From Hortaea werneckii (Eukaryota > Ascomycota > Dothideomycetes > Mycosphaerellales > Teratosphaeriaceae), in NCBI GenBank assembly GCA_037044905.1, contig JBAOKB010000139.1:1-64000 (forward strand): a stretch of 64,000 bases of DNA, given 5' to 3'. The notes below the pieces were generated by a model. The model made no database searches. It saw only the letters and a list, made by a program, of their open reading frames with translations, and was not told where the DNA came from. Both the position numbers and the translations under genes were made by a program. Below, piece by piece: positions 41,021 through 52,532 of this stretch (position 1 is the first letter of the stretch; each line of letters begins with the position of its first letter).

Positions 41021-42119
41021 TTCGATAGATTAACAATGTGGCTGAGGTTCTTTACAGGACATCAAGATCTACTTTGAGTTGAAAACGTGAGAAGAAATTT
41101 GCTGATTTCGTGTGGGTTTTTGGTTACTAAGCTTTGGATGTTCTGATGAGATGAAGCTGAATCGAAAGAGATCATCATTCTGAAGATGTGATCTCGAAAC
41201 AAGCTCGCCGCTAGCAGTGCATTAGCGCTAAATCTCCAAGACCAGACCAAATCATTTCATCTCATCTGCACGGGTTGAAAAAATTGAGCCTTTCGTTGGA
41301 ATTCCTAGGAGAATTGAAAAACTACAAAAAGAATCCAGTGGAAAAAATGGCAGAGATAAAATGGACAGAACAACCCCTAACATTGGAGATTTTAATGCGT
41401 AAGCCTCGACGAAAAGAACGAGTTCCACAAGACAACCACTTATTAGTGTCAACAATCCTATGTGACTTGCACCGTCTTGCCAATGTTGCACCAGAACTAT
41501 CAATTGACTGAGGGAGTCCCGTGTAAGTTCCAGTGGTCACATTAATGACTGCTGAACAACTTCGAGTAGCTAAACTTGTTTCTCATTGAAAATAATAGAT
41601 ATAGCGCCTTGGAAGGTCTTGAAGAGTGCCATCAAGAGCAAAGTTTACTCGCGAATGATATGAAGGGTATTCTCAAAGCGCTTTTCGATAGGCTTTGATG
41701 TAGCGAGAAGCGTTTCCTACACCAAAACAAGAGTATACTTACGTACTTGACCGCACGCGTATGAGTAGATGTGACATCCGGCATCTATATCGGCAGAACC
41801 TGCTTCATTGCCACTTGGTTATGTATCTTTCTCTTGAGACCACGTTATCTTGCTGCGACCGTCATGACCTGCCAATCATAGACAGAGAATTTTGCCGAGC
41901 ATTCAAGTGTGCATCCAATGCGTCTTATTCACATACCAACTTCTTCGAGCAAGGCTCGCGTCGGTGGACACTGAAAAGCCCGCGCTTTTGAGACAATTTA
42001 CTTCACAACTTTACGCAACATTCATTGCAAGCAGTCTTTTGTAGAAACATTCTTGCAAGAGACTTGATTCGTCAACCCAGCCCTGCTTCACCACGACAGT
42101 ACAACATCAATCGTTCGAT
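41021..42119. other. Divergent intergenic region (1.1 kb)
   Basis: Between the Myb/SANT-like gene (-) and the zinc-module gene (+). Both promoters should lie here. A+T-rich; no additional gene supported. Confidence 0.4.
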
Positions 42120-43667
42120 ATGGACAACGTCCGCTATATGGCGAGCTTGGCAGAGATGGAGATGTTCCTCAATGATCAACGAAAGGAACTGCGCCACGCA
42201 ATGGCGAAAATCCGCAAGGCAACGAAAGCAGGTATTCCCTTGCACGAATTCTGGACCGCAGAACAGATTTTTGAGAGGCCTCCAGCGATTGTAGCTCACG
42301 GATGCAATACAGTCAACAACAAGATCGCATGGGACAAAGACACACGCGTCCCAATGTTGTCAGATTTCACCACGATGTCGGCCGCACACCAGAGTGGTGT
42401 ACCAATGCACATGGTGAAGCACTCTGACGCCATAATGGCTACGACATTGATTCCACAAGAAGGCTATGACCGTGCACTAGAAGGTACACCTGATCAATTT
42501 GTACCGTTGAAAAGATTGCCAAACGGACTCGTCCCACTTGTGGGGCTTCGAATTCTGAGAGCTCTGCCACTCAAGCTGGATCTGGACGAAAAGCTCTATG
42601 ACTTGCACGCACGTAGAGAGACTCAGAGGCAGAATCTAGAATCAGTCTTGCACAAGTTGAAAGCGAGTGATAATACAAAGATCACCGATTTCTTCATCCA
42701 GTCCGTCGCCGACATTTTTGGGCTTCGAGCGAGCCTTGGTCCTTTCCTTGATTCCAAGGGAATCAACACCTCTACCCCTGCAATTTACACAACGTATCCG
42801 ACCAGTAGCAATACGTTTATCCCTTCAAACAGATCTGTGGAGATGATTGCAGAGCTGGGGTACGACAAAGATTCAGAAGGAGCTTTGTTGTGCCGGTTGA
42901 CTGATGACGAACAGAGCAACGCCCGATGGATGGGCGTGAACGTTATGTTTACATTGCCATTCAAAGTGCACATCCATCCGGCTGTTCACAAAGCTTTTCA
43001 GAACGGCAGCTTGAAGCTTCCGGCTAAATTCTTTGATCAGCGTTCAAAGTCAATTCCAGCAACTTCAGCACAAGACAAGCTTGACTTGTTTGCACATACA
43101 TCTGCTCCCAAGCTCCAAAGGAGCATTTCTGAGACTGATGCAGCAGAAGAGTCTGTAGCGGCAACCCTGCACGATTCCGTTTCCGTTGAGCCGATGTCTG
43201 ACCAGATGGAAGAGGCCGAGGCCGTCGAACGTCAAGAAAGCACCCACGAGAGCACGCAGAACCAGCGCTCTCCACAGGTTGAGCACCAAAGTGCAGTCTC
43301 TAGCAATATCGAGCGTCCTGACGGCCAGCCCGTTGCAGGGGAAAACGAAGGTGAAGCTGAAGAAACAGCATCGCAAGACGCGGCACCTACGAAAGCAGCT
43401 GCTCCAGCTCAATCCGCAAATACCACAACGTCCAAATGCATGCTGCCAAACTGCCCAAGGCCAATGAACCGAGCCGAAGTCAGACGTACACACCTCGTCA
43501 CGCACTATGCAAAGTGGCACGGTATGCCAGCAGTCGAAAGGGTGTACGGTGGTAACTGGGCGGCAAGCAACGACGCGCAAGACGCCATCATCGTGCCCTG
43601 GCTTCGGGGTCTCGGGGTCGATCCTGCTTCGATTAAATTGAATGGAGAGGTCGTCTTCAAAGGCTAA
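42120..43667 (+). CDS. Orphan protein with C-terminal C2H2-like/PWLR module (first of two)
   Basis: Single exon, 515 residues, start ATG 42120. The N-terminal 320 residues (MDNVRYMASLAEMEMFLNDQ, HAMAKIRKATKAGIPLHEFW, VNVMFTLPFKVHIHPAVHKA) look folded but match no family I know. A disordered Glu/Ser/Gln-rich linker spans about 325-435. Residues 440-467 read C-x4-C-x16-H-x4-H, starting CMLPNCPRPMNRAEVRR. They are followed by a GGN, then 13 residues and PWLRGLGVDPASIK. The same module with the same spacing ends the next gene (44877-45941). The Cys/His spacing suggests a zinc-binding finger, so nucleic-acid or protein binding is plausible but not shown. Confidence 0.8.
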   Translation: MDNVRYMASLAEMEMFLNDQRKELRHAMAKIRKATKAGIPLHEFWTAEQIFERPPAIVAHGCNTVNNKIAWDKDTRVPMLSDFTTMSAAHQSGVPMHMVKHSDAIMATTLIPQEGYDRALEGTPDQFVPLKRLPNGLVPLVGLRILRALPLKLDLDEKLYDLHARRETQRQNLESVLHKLKASDNTKITDFFIQSVADIFGLRASLGPFLDSKGINTSTPAIYTTYPTSSNTFIPSNRSVEMIAELGYDKDSEGALLCRLTDDEQSNARWMGVNVMFTLPFKVHIHPAVHKAFQNGSLKLPAKFFDQRSKSIPATSAQDKLDLFAHTSAPKLQRSISETDAAEESVAATLHDSVSVEPMSDQMEEAEAVERQESTHESTQNQRSPQVEHQSAVSSNIERPDGQPVAGENEGEAEETASQDAAPTKAAAPAQSANTTTSKCMLPNCPRPMNRAEVRRTHLVTHYAKWHGMPAVERVYGGNWAASNDAQDAIIVPWLRGLGVDPASIKLNGEVVFKG

Positions 43668-44876
43668 AACGCACTCGATGCACCTTCCAACGATGAAATC
43701 CTCCTTGGTGCTGCCAACTCACTGGAACACAAAAGACGTGATGACTTTACTCTCAGTACGATGGAGACTAGAGCGAAGATGGAAACTGCTCTTTACCAGC
43801 ATAGCTCGAAGGAGGAGGCCAGTTATGGGTGATATCGCTGCTTCTTTGACGGCAAAAGTTGAGACTGGGGCTGCCAAGAGTAAGATCTTTCGGTATGTCA
43901 AGAGTTGCATAGAAAAGAGCTGTTCAAGACGGATCGTTGATGGTGACGATTGGAGTTGGGAAGATCATTAATGGTGCTATTGACAGTAACGCGGTCGTCT
44001 TCTTGTTTGCTTAGCCGTGATGACGATGTGAACAAGCACTGTGAATAGATTTTTCACGCCTTGTTGACACAGAGTGAGTAGCCCCACAAAGAAATAGAGT
44101 ACCCAGGCGTTCTTAGATGAGACTTCAGACAATGATCTGGTGCTAATACGATAAACCGAGACAAAGAGCCATAAATATCTTGTTTCATAATGCACTTACA
44201 CCGATAAAGGGGAATGAAAACAAACGCTTGCCTATGAGCGTGGAGAAGATGTTATGTTTGCTCTTGCGGCTTCCAAGTCTCAGTGTCGACAGATTCTACG
44301 TCCGACTATGTGGAGCCTCTTCTCTGCTCAGAGCCTCGCTGGTATTGTCAGGGACATGCAGTTACCTCAATCCCTAACTTATGTGAAAAAAAGACTATGC
44401 CTATAACAACAATGGCTGAGCACATCTACACTATCCTCGATCTCAGGAGGTTCCTTCTGTACATCTTGTGTTGGTTTCGTATAGCCGCGTTGCTTCTTTT
44501 TTCATTCACGTGCGGTCTACCTTCGACTTCTCAATGACGCACCCAACGTGCATTCACGTCCTCTCAAAGGACGCTAAGCACAAATGAGTTGAAATTGGGG
44601 CGTTGACTGCAGATTCTTTCGAATGTCGTCTCGCATCTTCTCTGATTTAAACCCAGCGTTTTACAACTCTACCCACTCTACTTCCAGACACCTGCTGCAG
44701 AAGGACTCGAACTCGAACGTCAAACTAGAGTCAGAAATCCCTTTCTATTGAGAGTTCAAACGCTTGATTCATCTACTCCGAACGACGGTAAGCCGAACGC
44801 GACCTGTTTAATCCGTTGATACAGCAAAGGAAAAGGCTGACGGGACAAAGCGATCAAAGCCAACCAAAAAGAAAAC
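43668..44876. other. Intergenic region (1.2 kb) between the two zinc-module genes
   Basis: No gene supported. Holds the 3' flank of the left gene and the promoter of the right one. The two genes are in tandem orientation. Confidence 0.4.
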
Positions 44877-45941
44877 ATGTCTGGTCCCATCGTGTTGAAC
44901 ATGCCTTCGACGATTGCCTACGAGTTGTCTCGAGAGCAGATCTGCTCAGACTCCGGAGATGAGATCATCAATGCCAACAACAACGTCTTCTTCCAGTCAA
45001 GCGTAGAAGGGTCTCGGCTCCGATTGACTGATGTCTCCCAGTTCCTTGGAAGGCATCCTGAAGCTCGCACAGCGATGGTTCGCAAGCTCATCCAGCATTA
45101 TGATGAGCTGCACAACAGGGTCTTCTCCGTCTTCAACATCACCGCGCGGGATGTAGCGAATGAGCATAATGAAGATGGCCTCTTCAAAGACATCATCAAC
45201 TTCAAGAGACGAGATCTTTTGAATCGGCACGGAGGCGTGAAGCTTGTGTTTCGTCTGAATGGTGAAGACAAGGAAACATGGACTATCCGCGAATTCTTTG
45301 AAAGTCCTGAAGAAGAGAGTGAACTGGTAGAGCCGGTGATTTTGGAAGCTCTTCTTCGCAACCCAAATCATGCGGCTCTCACGGACGAGAATGGCTACTT
45401 GCTGTTCGAGGATCCCACAGAGCAGACACGTACAGCAGCAGAAGGCAGTGGGAATGAAGAGGCAGAGGTTGAGGAAGAAGATGAAGAAGAAGGTGAGGAG
45501 GAAGTTGAGGAGGAAGTTGAGAAGGAAAGGGAAGAGGCAGAGGAAGAGGCAGAGGAAGAGGCAGAGGAGGAGGCAGAGGAGGAGGCAGAGGAGGAGGAGG
45601 AGGAGGAGGAGGAGGAAGGACGGCCTGGTCCTGCGCAAGCTCCTCGACGCAGAGCTGCAAGGGCTAGGGGTCCCACAACCGCCACCGTGTGCTTCATCCC
45701 AGGGTGCACCTCTCAGACCCTTAGAGCGGACGCTCGCAACACGGACATCATCACCCACCTGATCGAAGCTCACGGCCTCCAGATCACCAAAGCCATGAGA
45801 TCTCATGGTGGAAACGAGTTCGCGAAGAGAATGGCGCGCAACAAAATCGCGCGTCCGTGGCTGAGGCAACGTGGAGTCGATCCCAACACGGTGAAACCCT
45901 TCGAGGATCCTACGGGTGAGACGGACGAAGAGGAGGAATGA
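44877..45941 (+). CDS. Orphan protein with acidic repeat and C-terminal C2H2-like/PWLR module (second of two)
   Basis: Single exon, 354 residues. The N-terminal 180 residues look folded: LRLTDVSQFLGRHPEART, HYDELHNRVFSVFN, ETWTIREFFESPEEESEL. Residues about 195-250 are almost wholly Glu with Ala, Val and Lys, encoded by a GAGGCAGAG-type repeat. A short basic Arg/Ala/Pro segment follows. Residues 272-299 are C-x4-C-x16-H-x4-H (CFIPGCTSQTLRADARN start), then GGN, 13 residues and PWLRQRGVDPNTVK. Aligned with the neighbour at 42120, both Cys, both His, R12, A13, R16, T18 and T22 of the finger are the same, as is PWLRx2GVDP. The N-terminal halves of the two proteins are not obviously related, so the module looks shuffled or retained. 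Function unknown. Confidence 0.8.
   Translation: MSGPIVLNMPSTIAYELSREQICSDSGDEIINANNNVFFQSSVEGSRLRLTDVSQFLGRHPEARTAMVRKLIQHYDELHNRVFSVFNITARDVANEHNEDGLFKDIINFKRRDLLNRHGGVKLVFRLNGEDKETWTIREFFESPEEESELVEPVILEALLRNPNHAALTDENGYLLFEDPTEQTRTAAEGSGNEEAEVEEEDEEEGEEEVEEEVEKEREEAEEEAEEEAEEEAEEEAEEEEEEEEEEGRPGPAQAPRRRAARARGPTTATVCFIPGCTSQTLRADARNTDIITHLIEAHGLQITKAMRSHGGNEFAKRMARNKIARPWLRQRGVDPNTVKPFEDPTGETDEEEE
45535..45617. repeat. Coding GAGGCAGAGGA-type repeat (acidic tract)
   Basis: Tandem GAAGAGGCAGAG and GAGGAGGCA units ending in a GAG run, encoding Glu-Ala-Glu. Expected to vary in length. Confidence 0.85.
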
Positions 45942-46427
45942 TGAGGACCAGGGGACGAACGATGTCTGGGGAGATGATATGGACTGTGAGATGCGCAGAA
46001 GCGCGGTAAGCAACTGGTAGCGCTTCGCATTTGCCACCGAGGGCAGAAAATGTATTTTCTCTCTATATCACAAGAACAAAGTCCTGTCGAACGCATCAGG
46101 ACAGAAGACTGCAAACACTTCCAGCAGCATACAAGTACCATTAGTGAAACATTCAAAAATTGACCATGCACTTCAATTATTTTTTTGTGAATCACAAGCT
46201 AGCTTCGAATCCGGATTTGGTTCCCCGAATACTAGGAACAACGTCATTCACATTTCCACGCTCATTTTTCAATAGTATTCTGCGCGTCGCAGCGCCAAAT
46301 GGCGTCTCACTCTTCATTTTGTGTCTTATACATCACACAAGACAGTGTTCAAGACCCATTTGCTTTGTTCAAAGAGACTACATCAACGAAGACTGCTGCT
46401 TTCCTCAACATTCCAAGTCTCTACACA
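45942..46427. other. Intergenic region before next orphan gene
   Basis: 486 bp. The frame of the next gene is open from 46299 (ATG), so the right end could be coding if that start is used. Confidence 0.4.
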
Positions 46428-47429
46428 ATGAGCGCCATCTACTTCAGTGAGACGCTGCTTCCCGATGGAGCACCAGCAAGCGATTTGCCAGAAAATGACT
46501 GGAAAGGTATTTTCATGTCTGGCTACAACCCAATCTTCAACGCACCGCTGCAGCGTCTTCAAGACGGCAAAGCTTCAGATGGTTTCACCTTTGCTCAGTG
46601 GACACCGGTGGGTAAGCCTGAAAGCAACGATGATATTGTGAAAATGTATTACCAATTCTTAGGTCTCTATTTGGAGACCTACCACGGTGAGACGCGCGTT
46701 CGCATGACAATACTTGGAGGTAAGACGTACCACTCAAATGTTGCAACGTTTTCGACGGCTTTTCCGTATGCTCGCTATGAGCTGTTCCGAGACGTGGTGG
46801 AGCATTTGAACTCAGAGCCACATCGAGATGGCACGGATGATGGGGAGGTGGACTGCGATCTGAGGGTGGAGTTCCCGGGAAGCTTGCTTCACAGATTGAG
46901 CAACGGAAAGATCTTGGCCGAGGCTCTCGACGTGTTGACATGGACGACGAGTGATGCTGGAGAGCCAGATGACGATCGTGAGGCGGAGGCGGCACAAGAG
47001 GGTCGAAAGGCAAGAGCAGACGCAGTTCAAGATGAGGGTCAGGATGCAGAAGCCGACGCGCTTGACATGATGGACATAGATGAACCGGGGCAGCTCTCAT
47101 TGCTTCGTTCCAGAGCAAAGAGACTGACAACAGGTCTAATAGCTCATGCCGAGGAGACAGCAGTTGACGAACCCGATACCGTTGACTATACGGCAACAGA
47201 CGACGACAACAGCCTGCAAATCCATATACAAGGCGTTGAGAGCGAGGCATCGCCTACGGTGGAGGTGGCCCCCCTATCTGCAGCGCGAGCCAGAAGCTCA
47301 AAGAAGAGGGGTTGGACAGGATGGGTCGAGACCGACCAGCACATAGCGCCTCCAGTGGGTAGCGGGGTCGCGAGAGTGAACGTCGACAACATCGTAGAAG
47401 GCGGCAGAAGTCGCAAGAGGAGGTCTTGA
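46428..47429 (+). CDS. Orphan protein with nuclear-localisation-like tail
   Basis: 333 residues from ATG 46428 (MSAIYFSETLLPDGAPASDL); an in-frame ATG at 46299 would add 43 residues. The N-terminal 170 residues look folded (ENDWKGIFMSGYNPIFNAPL, MYYQFLGLYLETYHGETRVR, ATFSTAFPYARYELFRDVVE). The remainder is acidic and disordered (DDDREAEAAQEGRKARAD, DALDMMDIDEPGQ). It ends in ARSSKKRGWTGWVETDQH and GGRSRKRRS, a basic C-terminus that could be a nuclear signal. No domain recognised. It lies between two other orphan genes, and its general plan (short folded N-terminus, acidic linker, basic end) resembles theirs, but no convincing alignment was found. Confidence 0.7.
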   Translation: MSAIYFSETLLPDGAPASDLPENDWKGIFMSGYNPIFNAPLQRLQDGKASDGFTFAQWTPVGKPESNDDIVKMYYQFLGLYLETYHGETRVRMTILGGKTYHSNVATFSTAFPYARYELFRDVVEHLNSEPHRDGTDDGEVDCDLRVEFPGSLLHRLSNGKILAEALDVLTWTTSDAGEPDDDREAEAAQEGRKARADAVQDEGQDAEADALDMMDIDEPGQLSLLRSRAKRLTTGLIAHAEETAVDEPDTVDYTATDDDNSLQIHIQGVESEASPTVEVAPLSAARARSSKKRGWTGWVETDQHIAPPVGSGVARVNVDNIVEGGRSRKRRS

Positions 47430-48001
47430 ACAATCGTTCGCATGTGCAACGGGCATCAAAATCATTGTATGGGAGAGTTTTCACTGTAGCTTCGAGATTT
47501 GGGAAAGGCTTGAGAATAGATTCGTGGAGCAAGTTGGCGAAGAAGTGGTACAATAGCAAAGTGAGAAGTGGAAGTTACGATGCGATAGTGATTAGTCTAC
47601 TACGAGATAAAACAGTTCGTTCAATCAATTGTCACATTTCTCAAGGACGGAAAGTTAGTCTAAATGAAAAAATGTCAGAAGTCTTCTTGCCGTGATGAGA
47701 CTAGCTTGAAGTCTGTTAATACTTTATCACAGCAACATGCTTCTCACGCAGTCGAAGCGTCAGAATATGCTGAGAGCAAGACACGTTCGTACTCAAATCA
47801 TGAGATATAATGCACGCTTTGATACTGGAAGTCGTAGACCAGTGAGCAACTCACTGCGCAATGACGAGGAAAAAGGGAGGTGAGTTGTTCAAATCATAAT
47901 GCATTGTACTGCTTGGTGCGGCAAACTAAGATTACACCAAAATAGCCCTTTCATCAGCGGGCCCTACGTGTCCCCATAATCAACGACTTCCAAGTCCCCG
48001 A
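47430..48001. other. Convergent intergenic region
   Basis: 572 bp between 3' ends of two orphan genes; A+T-rich at 47560-47720. No gene seen. Confidence 0.45.
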
Positions 48002-49484
48002 CTAGCCATCATTCGCATGTCCCTGCCCAATGTTTTTCCACTTTGTAAGCTCAGAACGATGAGCTGCAAGAAAAGCGTCCAGCGCGACGGAGCCTGCTCT
48101 GATTCTGAATTTTGGGAAGACCACTTGAGCCATTGCCAGAATCACAAGCCGCCGCTGGATTGGGATGCGAAGCTCCAAAGCGTCTTTGAGAATCAGCACG
48201 GTACTGCTGGAAGGCTCGCCAGCTTCCCCCGACATGAGCATCTTCTCGACCAGGGCTTGTGCCTTCTCAGCAGCTTCCGGAAGGTAGTTATCGTCCGCGA
48301 CATCGCTTTCGTCCATGTCCTCATCGGACCATTGGAACAGCGCCCTGTCCGAGATTTCCAGCTTTTTGATGTCGTCGGCGATGGAGCGTCTTGCTTCTTC
48401 CGGCCAGTCCTTTTCTTTGGCGAAGCCGCGGTAGACTTTCATGCTCCATTTCTGGTCCGGTATTGGTAACGCAGAGAAGAGAGGTCTTGCCAAAGTCGCC
48501 ATAAATTTCAGATGGGCGGCCTCGGTGAACGCCTCTCGGTGGCTGGCCTCCTCAGACTGCTCGCCCTTGGCACAAAGAGCTGAGATGGCCTCCCTCGCAT
48601 CTCTCAATGATTGGTCAGGCGGGAACGTCTTTTCGCATACTTCCTCGCACTCTTCGACATGCTCTTCTTTGTCCTCTTCTCGATGCTCTTCTAGATGCTC
48701 TTCAACGTACTCTCTGCGATCTACCACTCGACTTGAGACTACCTCTTGCTGGATCTGAGTCTGCGAGAGCTGGATGGTGTCCGGAACATTATGGTCACCT
48801 GCCGCGTTTCTTTCGAAGACCGGATACTGTCGACGGGTAAGACGTTCCCATGTCTTGATCGCGGAATCTTTACTACGCGCTGCATCTGATTCTACGCCCA
48901 CACCGTTCTCGTTGACGACAGGGCTCTTTCTCCACACCGATGAGCTTGGGTTCGGCCGACGGAGCCCCTCAACTTGCAAGCTGCGGTGCATTGAGTTAGA
49001 GCCTTCCTCTGGAGTAGGCCTGACATCGAGGTTCCGCTTGTCTTCAATACCTCTCAAGTTTGACTGATGTTGTGGAGTAGGGAATTGAGGAGCGGCGGAA
49101 GACAACGTTTGATCGGCATTTGGGCTCGTGACACGACGGGTTGGTTGCACGCCTTGGTCCTTCCACATCCGCAGTATCAAGAGAAAAGAAGCCTCCAGCT
49201 CGGCATTCGGAGTGTGCTGGAGGTAGTATTCAAACACCGTAAGCTGATTACCGTACCTGTCTGTTCCGAAGAGATTCTCGGAATACTCGAAGGCGAGGTG
49301 TTGGTTTTCGCGGATGACTTCTAACACCCCTGCGCGAACGCAGGGAGGCGTGTTGGCCAGTGATTCAAAATCACGACCGAACATGTTTTGGGGCAACCAG
49401 TCCTGTCGGAGGTAAGTTAGCAAAACTGTGGTTGGATGCTTTTGGCGATTGTTCAAGACTTACCCAAGGTCCCGTTTGCGCCAT
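48002..49484 (-). CDS. Orphan protein with DWPEE segment, related to gene at 36552-38264
   Basis: A 21-nt first exon (49484-49464, MAQTGPW) is joined by a 61-nt intron (GTAAGT donor, CTAAC branch-like site, CGACAG acceptor). Exon 2 is 49402-48002; total 473 residues. The join reads TGPW-DWLPQNMFGRDFE. The N-terminal 100 residues look folded (VLEVIRENQHLAFEYSEN, LTVFEYYLQHTPNAELEA). A disordered middle contains a Glu/His-rich run (EEHLEEHREEDKEEHVEE). The C-terminal 190 residues include VYRGFAKEKDWPEEARR (D at about 339) and KLEISDRALFQW, which parallel a segment of the gene at 36552. They also include GSVALDAFLAAHRSEL, which weakly parallels GYDAILRFVAAPESEE there. Function unknown. Confidence 0.8.
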
Positions 49485-52400
49485 GTTGACTATCTCGGAA
49501 TCCGTTGTTGATACTTGCAACGTCTGAATGAGATGTGGATCGGCAAAAGACACTCGTGGATGATTCAAGTTGCAAAGTTGTTGTTACAGCTGTTTGCGAA
49601 GGAAAGGACCAGACTGAAAAGTAGTCGTTTTGTGTCTGCCGTGAGTCATGTGTAAGCGACTGGGAAGAGCATTCACTACTTTCTGCGCCACACTATCTCA
49701 AGGGGCAACCTCCTCTCCTCCTTTGCTACGAAAGGCATTCATGCACAGTCCGAGTGTTGGATGAATCTCCTTGAGACCGATGCCTGCTGGAAGGACATCG
49801 CATTCTTGTCATTGGGTCTGCTGTCCCAGCAGCAATAGAAGGAATATAGGGTTCAATATAGCTCAACAGGTGGTTGGTGTATATAAAACAACAGCAAGAA
49901 ACCTGCCATGGTCATCAGGCCAAAGACCTTTGAAGATGTGGTGATAGTTCCATGTTGAGATGCAGTGCTACAGCTTGGACTTTCAATGATGGCGCTCTTT
50001 GTCACTCTGGCAAACCATCTGTCGCAGAAAACAAAAGCTCCGAACATTAAGGGCAAATACTCATGCTTTGAAACGGTCGTTTGTGGCTCAAGACGCGCTT
50101 CAAAGGGACATTTGCGACACAGAAAACGCAAAAATGGAGGTTTAAATGAGCAGGTGTGAGAAGATACGAATTGCGCCCAGTGCAAAGCGTTCCTATGGTC
50201 CCAATGGAGATTCTTTGTTACGGGCCATCGGCACCGTTGGATCTGATTTGCGGACGTATTGGAGGGCCATAGCCTTCCCAAACTGAAGACAACAATGCAA
50301 ATAGTTCTCAAGATAATGCCACTCAAAACGCTTTTGCGTCAACAGCTTTCAAACACTCTTTTAAGGCGACGAGTGGCCAAGTTTCGTACTTATGGCAGAA
50401 AGAGATTCTTTCGCATTTGCGGTCGCGGCTGCCACACCAGCTCCTGCCTCAATGATGTCGAGCTTTGAATTGACCATGCTCTCAGCTCTTTCTCTGCTTC
50501 CAATTCTTCTTGCTTTCGGGTTTCATGAAAAGACCGTAGCGAAGGGAACCGTAATATTGTAAGCCCAATGTCTTCTCGTGTTCTGGGGAGCCCGCGTAGT
50601 AGCCTTGTATCTGTTATTTGCACCGATTGAGCAGGGTTTTGCCGCGGTAGAAGATCGCTAAGGGAGAGGTATGGCGTTCGAAGTGTCATGATCCGGTCGG
50701 TCTATGGAGGTTAATTTCCTGAATAAAGGTCAGGGTGGCGGACATGCGGAGGGAAGGAGTCTCAGGCTTTAGGGTTGCCATGAAATCTATCCTTGCTGTC
50801 GGCGCTGCTATAGTGATCTTCAAAATATCGAAATGGAATTCTGCCCTGTATTTTTGCATTGGGTTCAATTGCGCAAGTAAGCAGACTATCCAGCTCTGCG
50901 CTGCTCACACCGTGTCGTCACGCGTCCTTTGACTTTCTGTCGCCGCGTAATCTCACAACCTATCGTTGTTGAACAACTTCCAGGCAGAAAGTTCTTGCTT
51001 TACTCTACCATTGCGCATTCATGATGGAGCCCATGTGCAAGGCAGTCTGCATTTGTGCGGATCCTTTGGCACCGAGGAGTCTGCCTCTTGAGCTTCATCG
51101 TGAGTCCGCCATGCTGCCTCATGTGGACGGCTCGCCGAAGGCAGCCACTGGCACCTTCGCCTTTCCATGGACATGTAAGAGAATGGCATCGGCTCCTGAA
51201 GCAAGTGTTGCAACCGATGTCTGAGTGGTTTTCAAGAGGCCAAGGGGGGTCACCCGAGCCGACGGGAGTGCTTCGGCTTGCGGAGGTGTGGCGTCGAAGT
51301 TCTCGAGGCCAACTGAAAACAGACCTCGAAAACTTCTACGGCAAGAGTGAACACTCATTCATAGAACGCGAGCGCCGTTTTCAGTGGACTGCTGCGCTCG
51401 CGAAGAGACCGGACAAATGTGCGAGCAGAGCCATGCCATGCTCCTGAATTGCTAAACACCTTTGCAGGAAGGGATGAATCCATCCATGCGATGGATTCGA
51501 GCAACTAAGAAACAGACAGCAGTTCAACCATGGCACGCATGCCGCAGTGTTGTTGCTGCATGCCGGCCCAGAACTCGGACGCACCCCTTGCTTCGGCTCT
51601 CCGTCGTCAATGCGGAGCTTATTTCGACCACGATTCTCATGACAGGTGCGCTACGGTCGCATTATTTTATGCGAAGAAACCGCTCGTACAACGAGACAAT
51701 GCGCGCCCAGAACTGCTGGATCATAGCGCCTCAAGCCTCCCATGCCACCGGCGCGGACGACACCCACAGTGAAGGGGCACTAAGGCTCTTTGCGTACTGG
51801 ACAGGCCTTTTGATTTCGCGCAAAGGCGCAGAGAGATCTTGAGTACGACAAGGTGCATTCGGCGCTCACCATCAGTAGAGATCGCGTAAACTCCAAGCCG
51901 AAGACTGCTAGCAAGGTTCTTTGGGCAGTCATTCTCTCAAAACCAAGCGCCAGAAGGTGGAGCTCGATCCAGGTCACTGTAACGCCGATGGAGTGAAACG
52001 GACATTAGCCATGGAAGGGGCCCCTACATAAAGCGGTAGCCTAAGGCCATAAGAGAGGGGAGACAACAACACTGAACCGCTGACAGAGATCACGAACAGT
52101 GCTCTCAGCACAGATGTTTTTAGCAATTGCCGGGGAGGAATATCGAGCCACAGACTGCGTGGACCGGATTGCAGCCCACACGATCGCACGCGGCCAGACA
52201 GACGAGTGCTGAGGCTTCTCCAAGGATCTTTGGGGCCATGATGTCGGCTCACCCAAGCAAAGACTCAATCGCTGGAAGAGCGAGAGCAGAAGGAATATGG
52301 CAAGAGAAAGATAGCAGGACACACCTACAAGACCTACGATGCGTAGGTATGTCGGGCTCAACTACACCCCATAGCTCGGGTATGAGGAGGAATTGGCTGG

Positions 52401-52532
52401 AGCCGGAAATGGGAAAGAGTTGGCCTATCTCAACCAGATTTCTCTGGGAGTATGGCATGTGCGCCTGCACCTGAGATGCCAGAGTTCTAAGGAGAAGAGG
52501 AAGAGTATACTGGCCCAGCACAGGCGCCCGCG

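Noticed and set aside
44695..44745. GGACTCGAACT, resembling a reverse B box of a tRNA
   Set aside because: No matching acceptor stem, anticodon arm or A box in either orientation.
46195..46220. GCTTCGAATCC, B-box-like
   Set aside because: Flanks do not fold as a tRNA and there is no terminator at a suitable distance.
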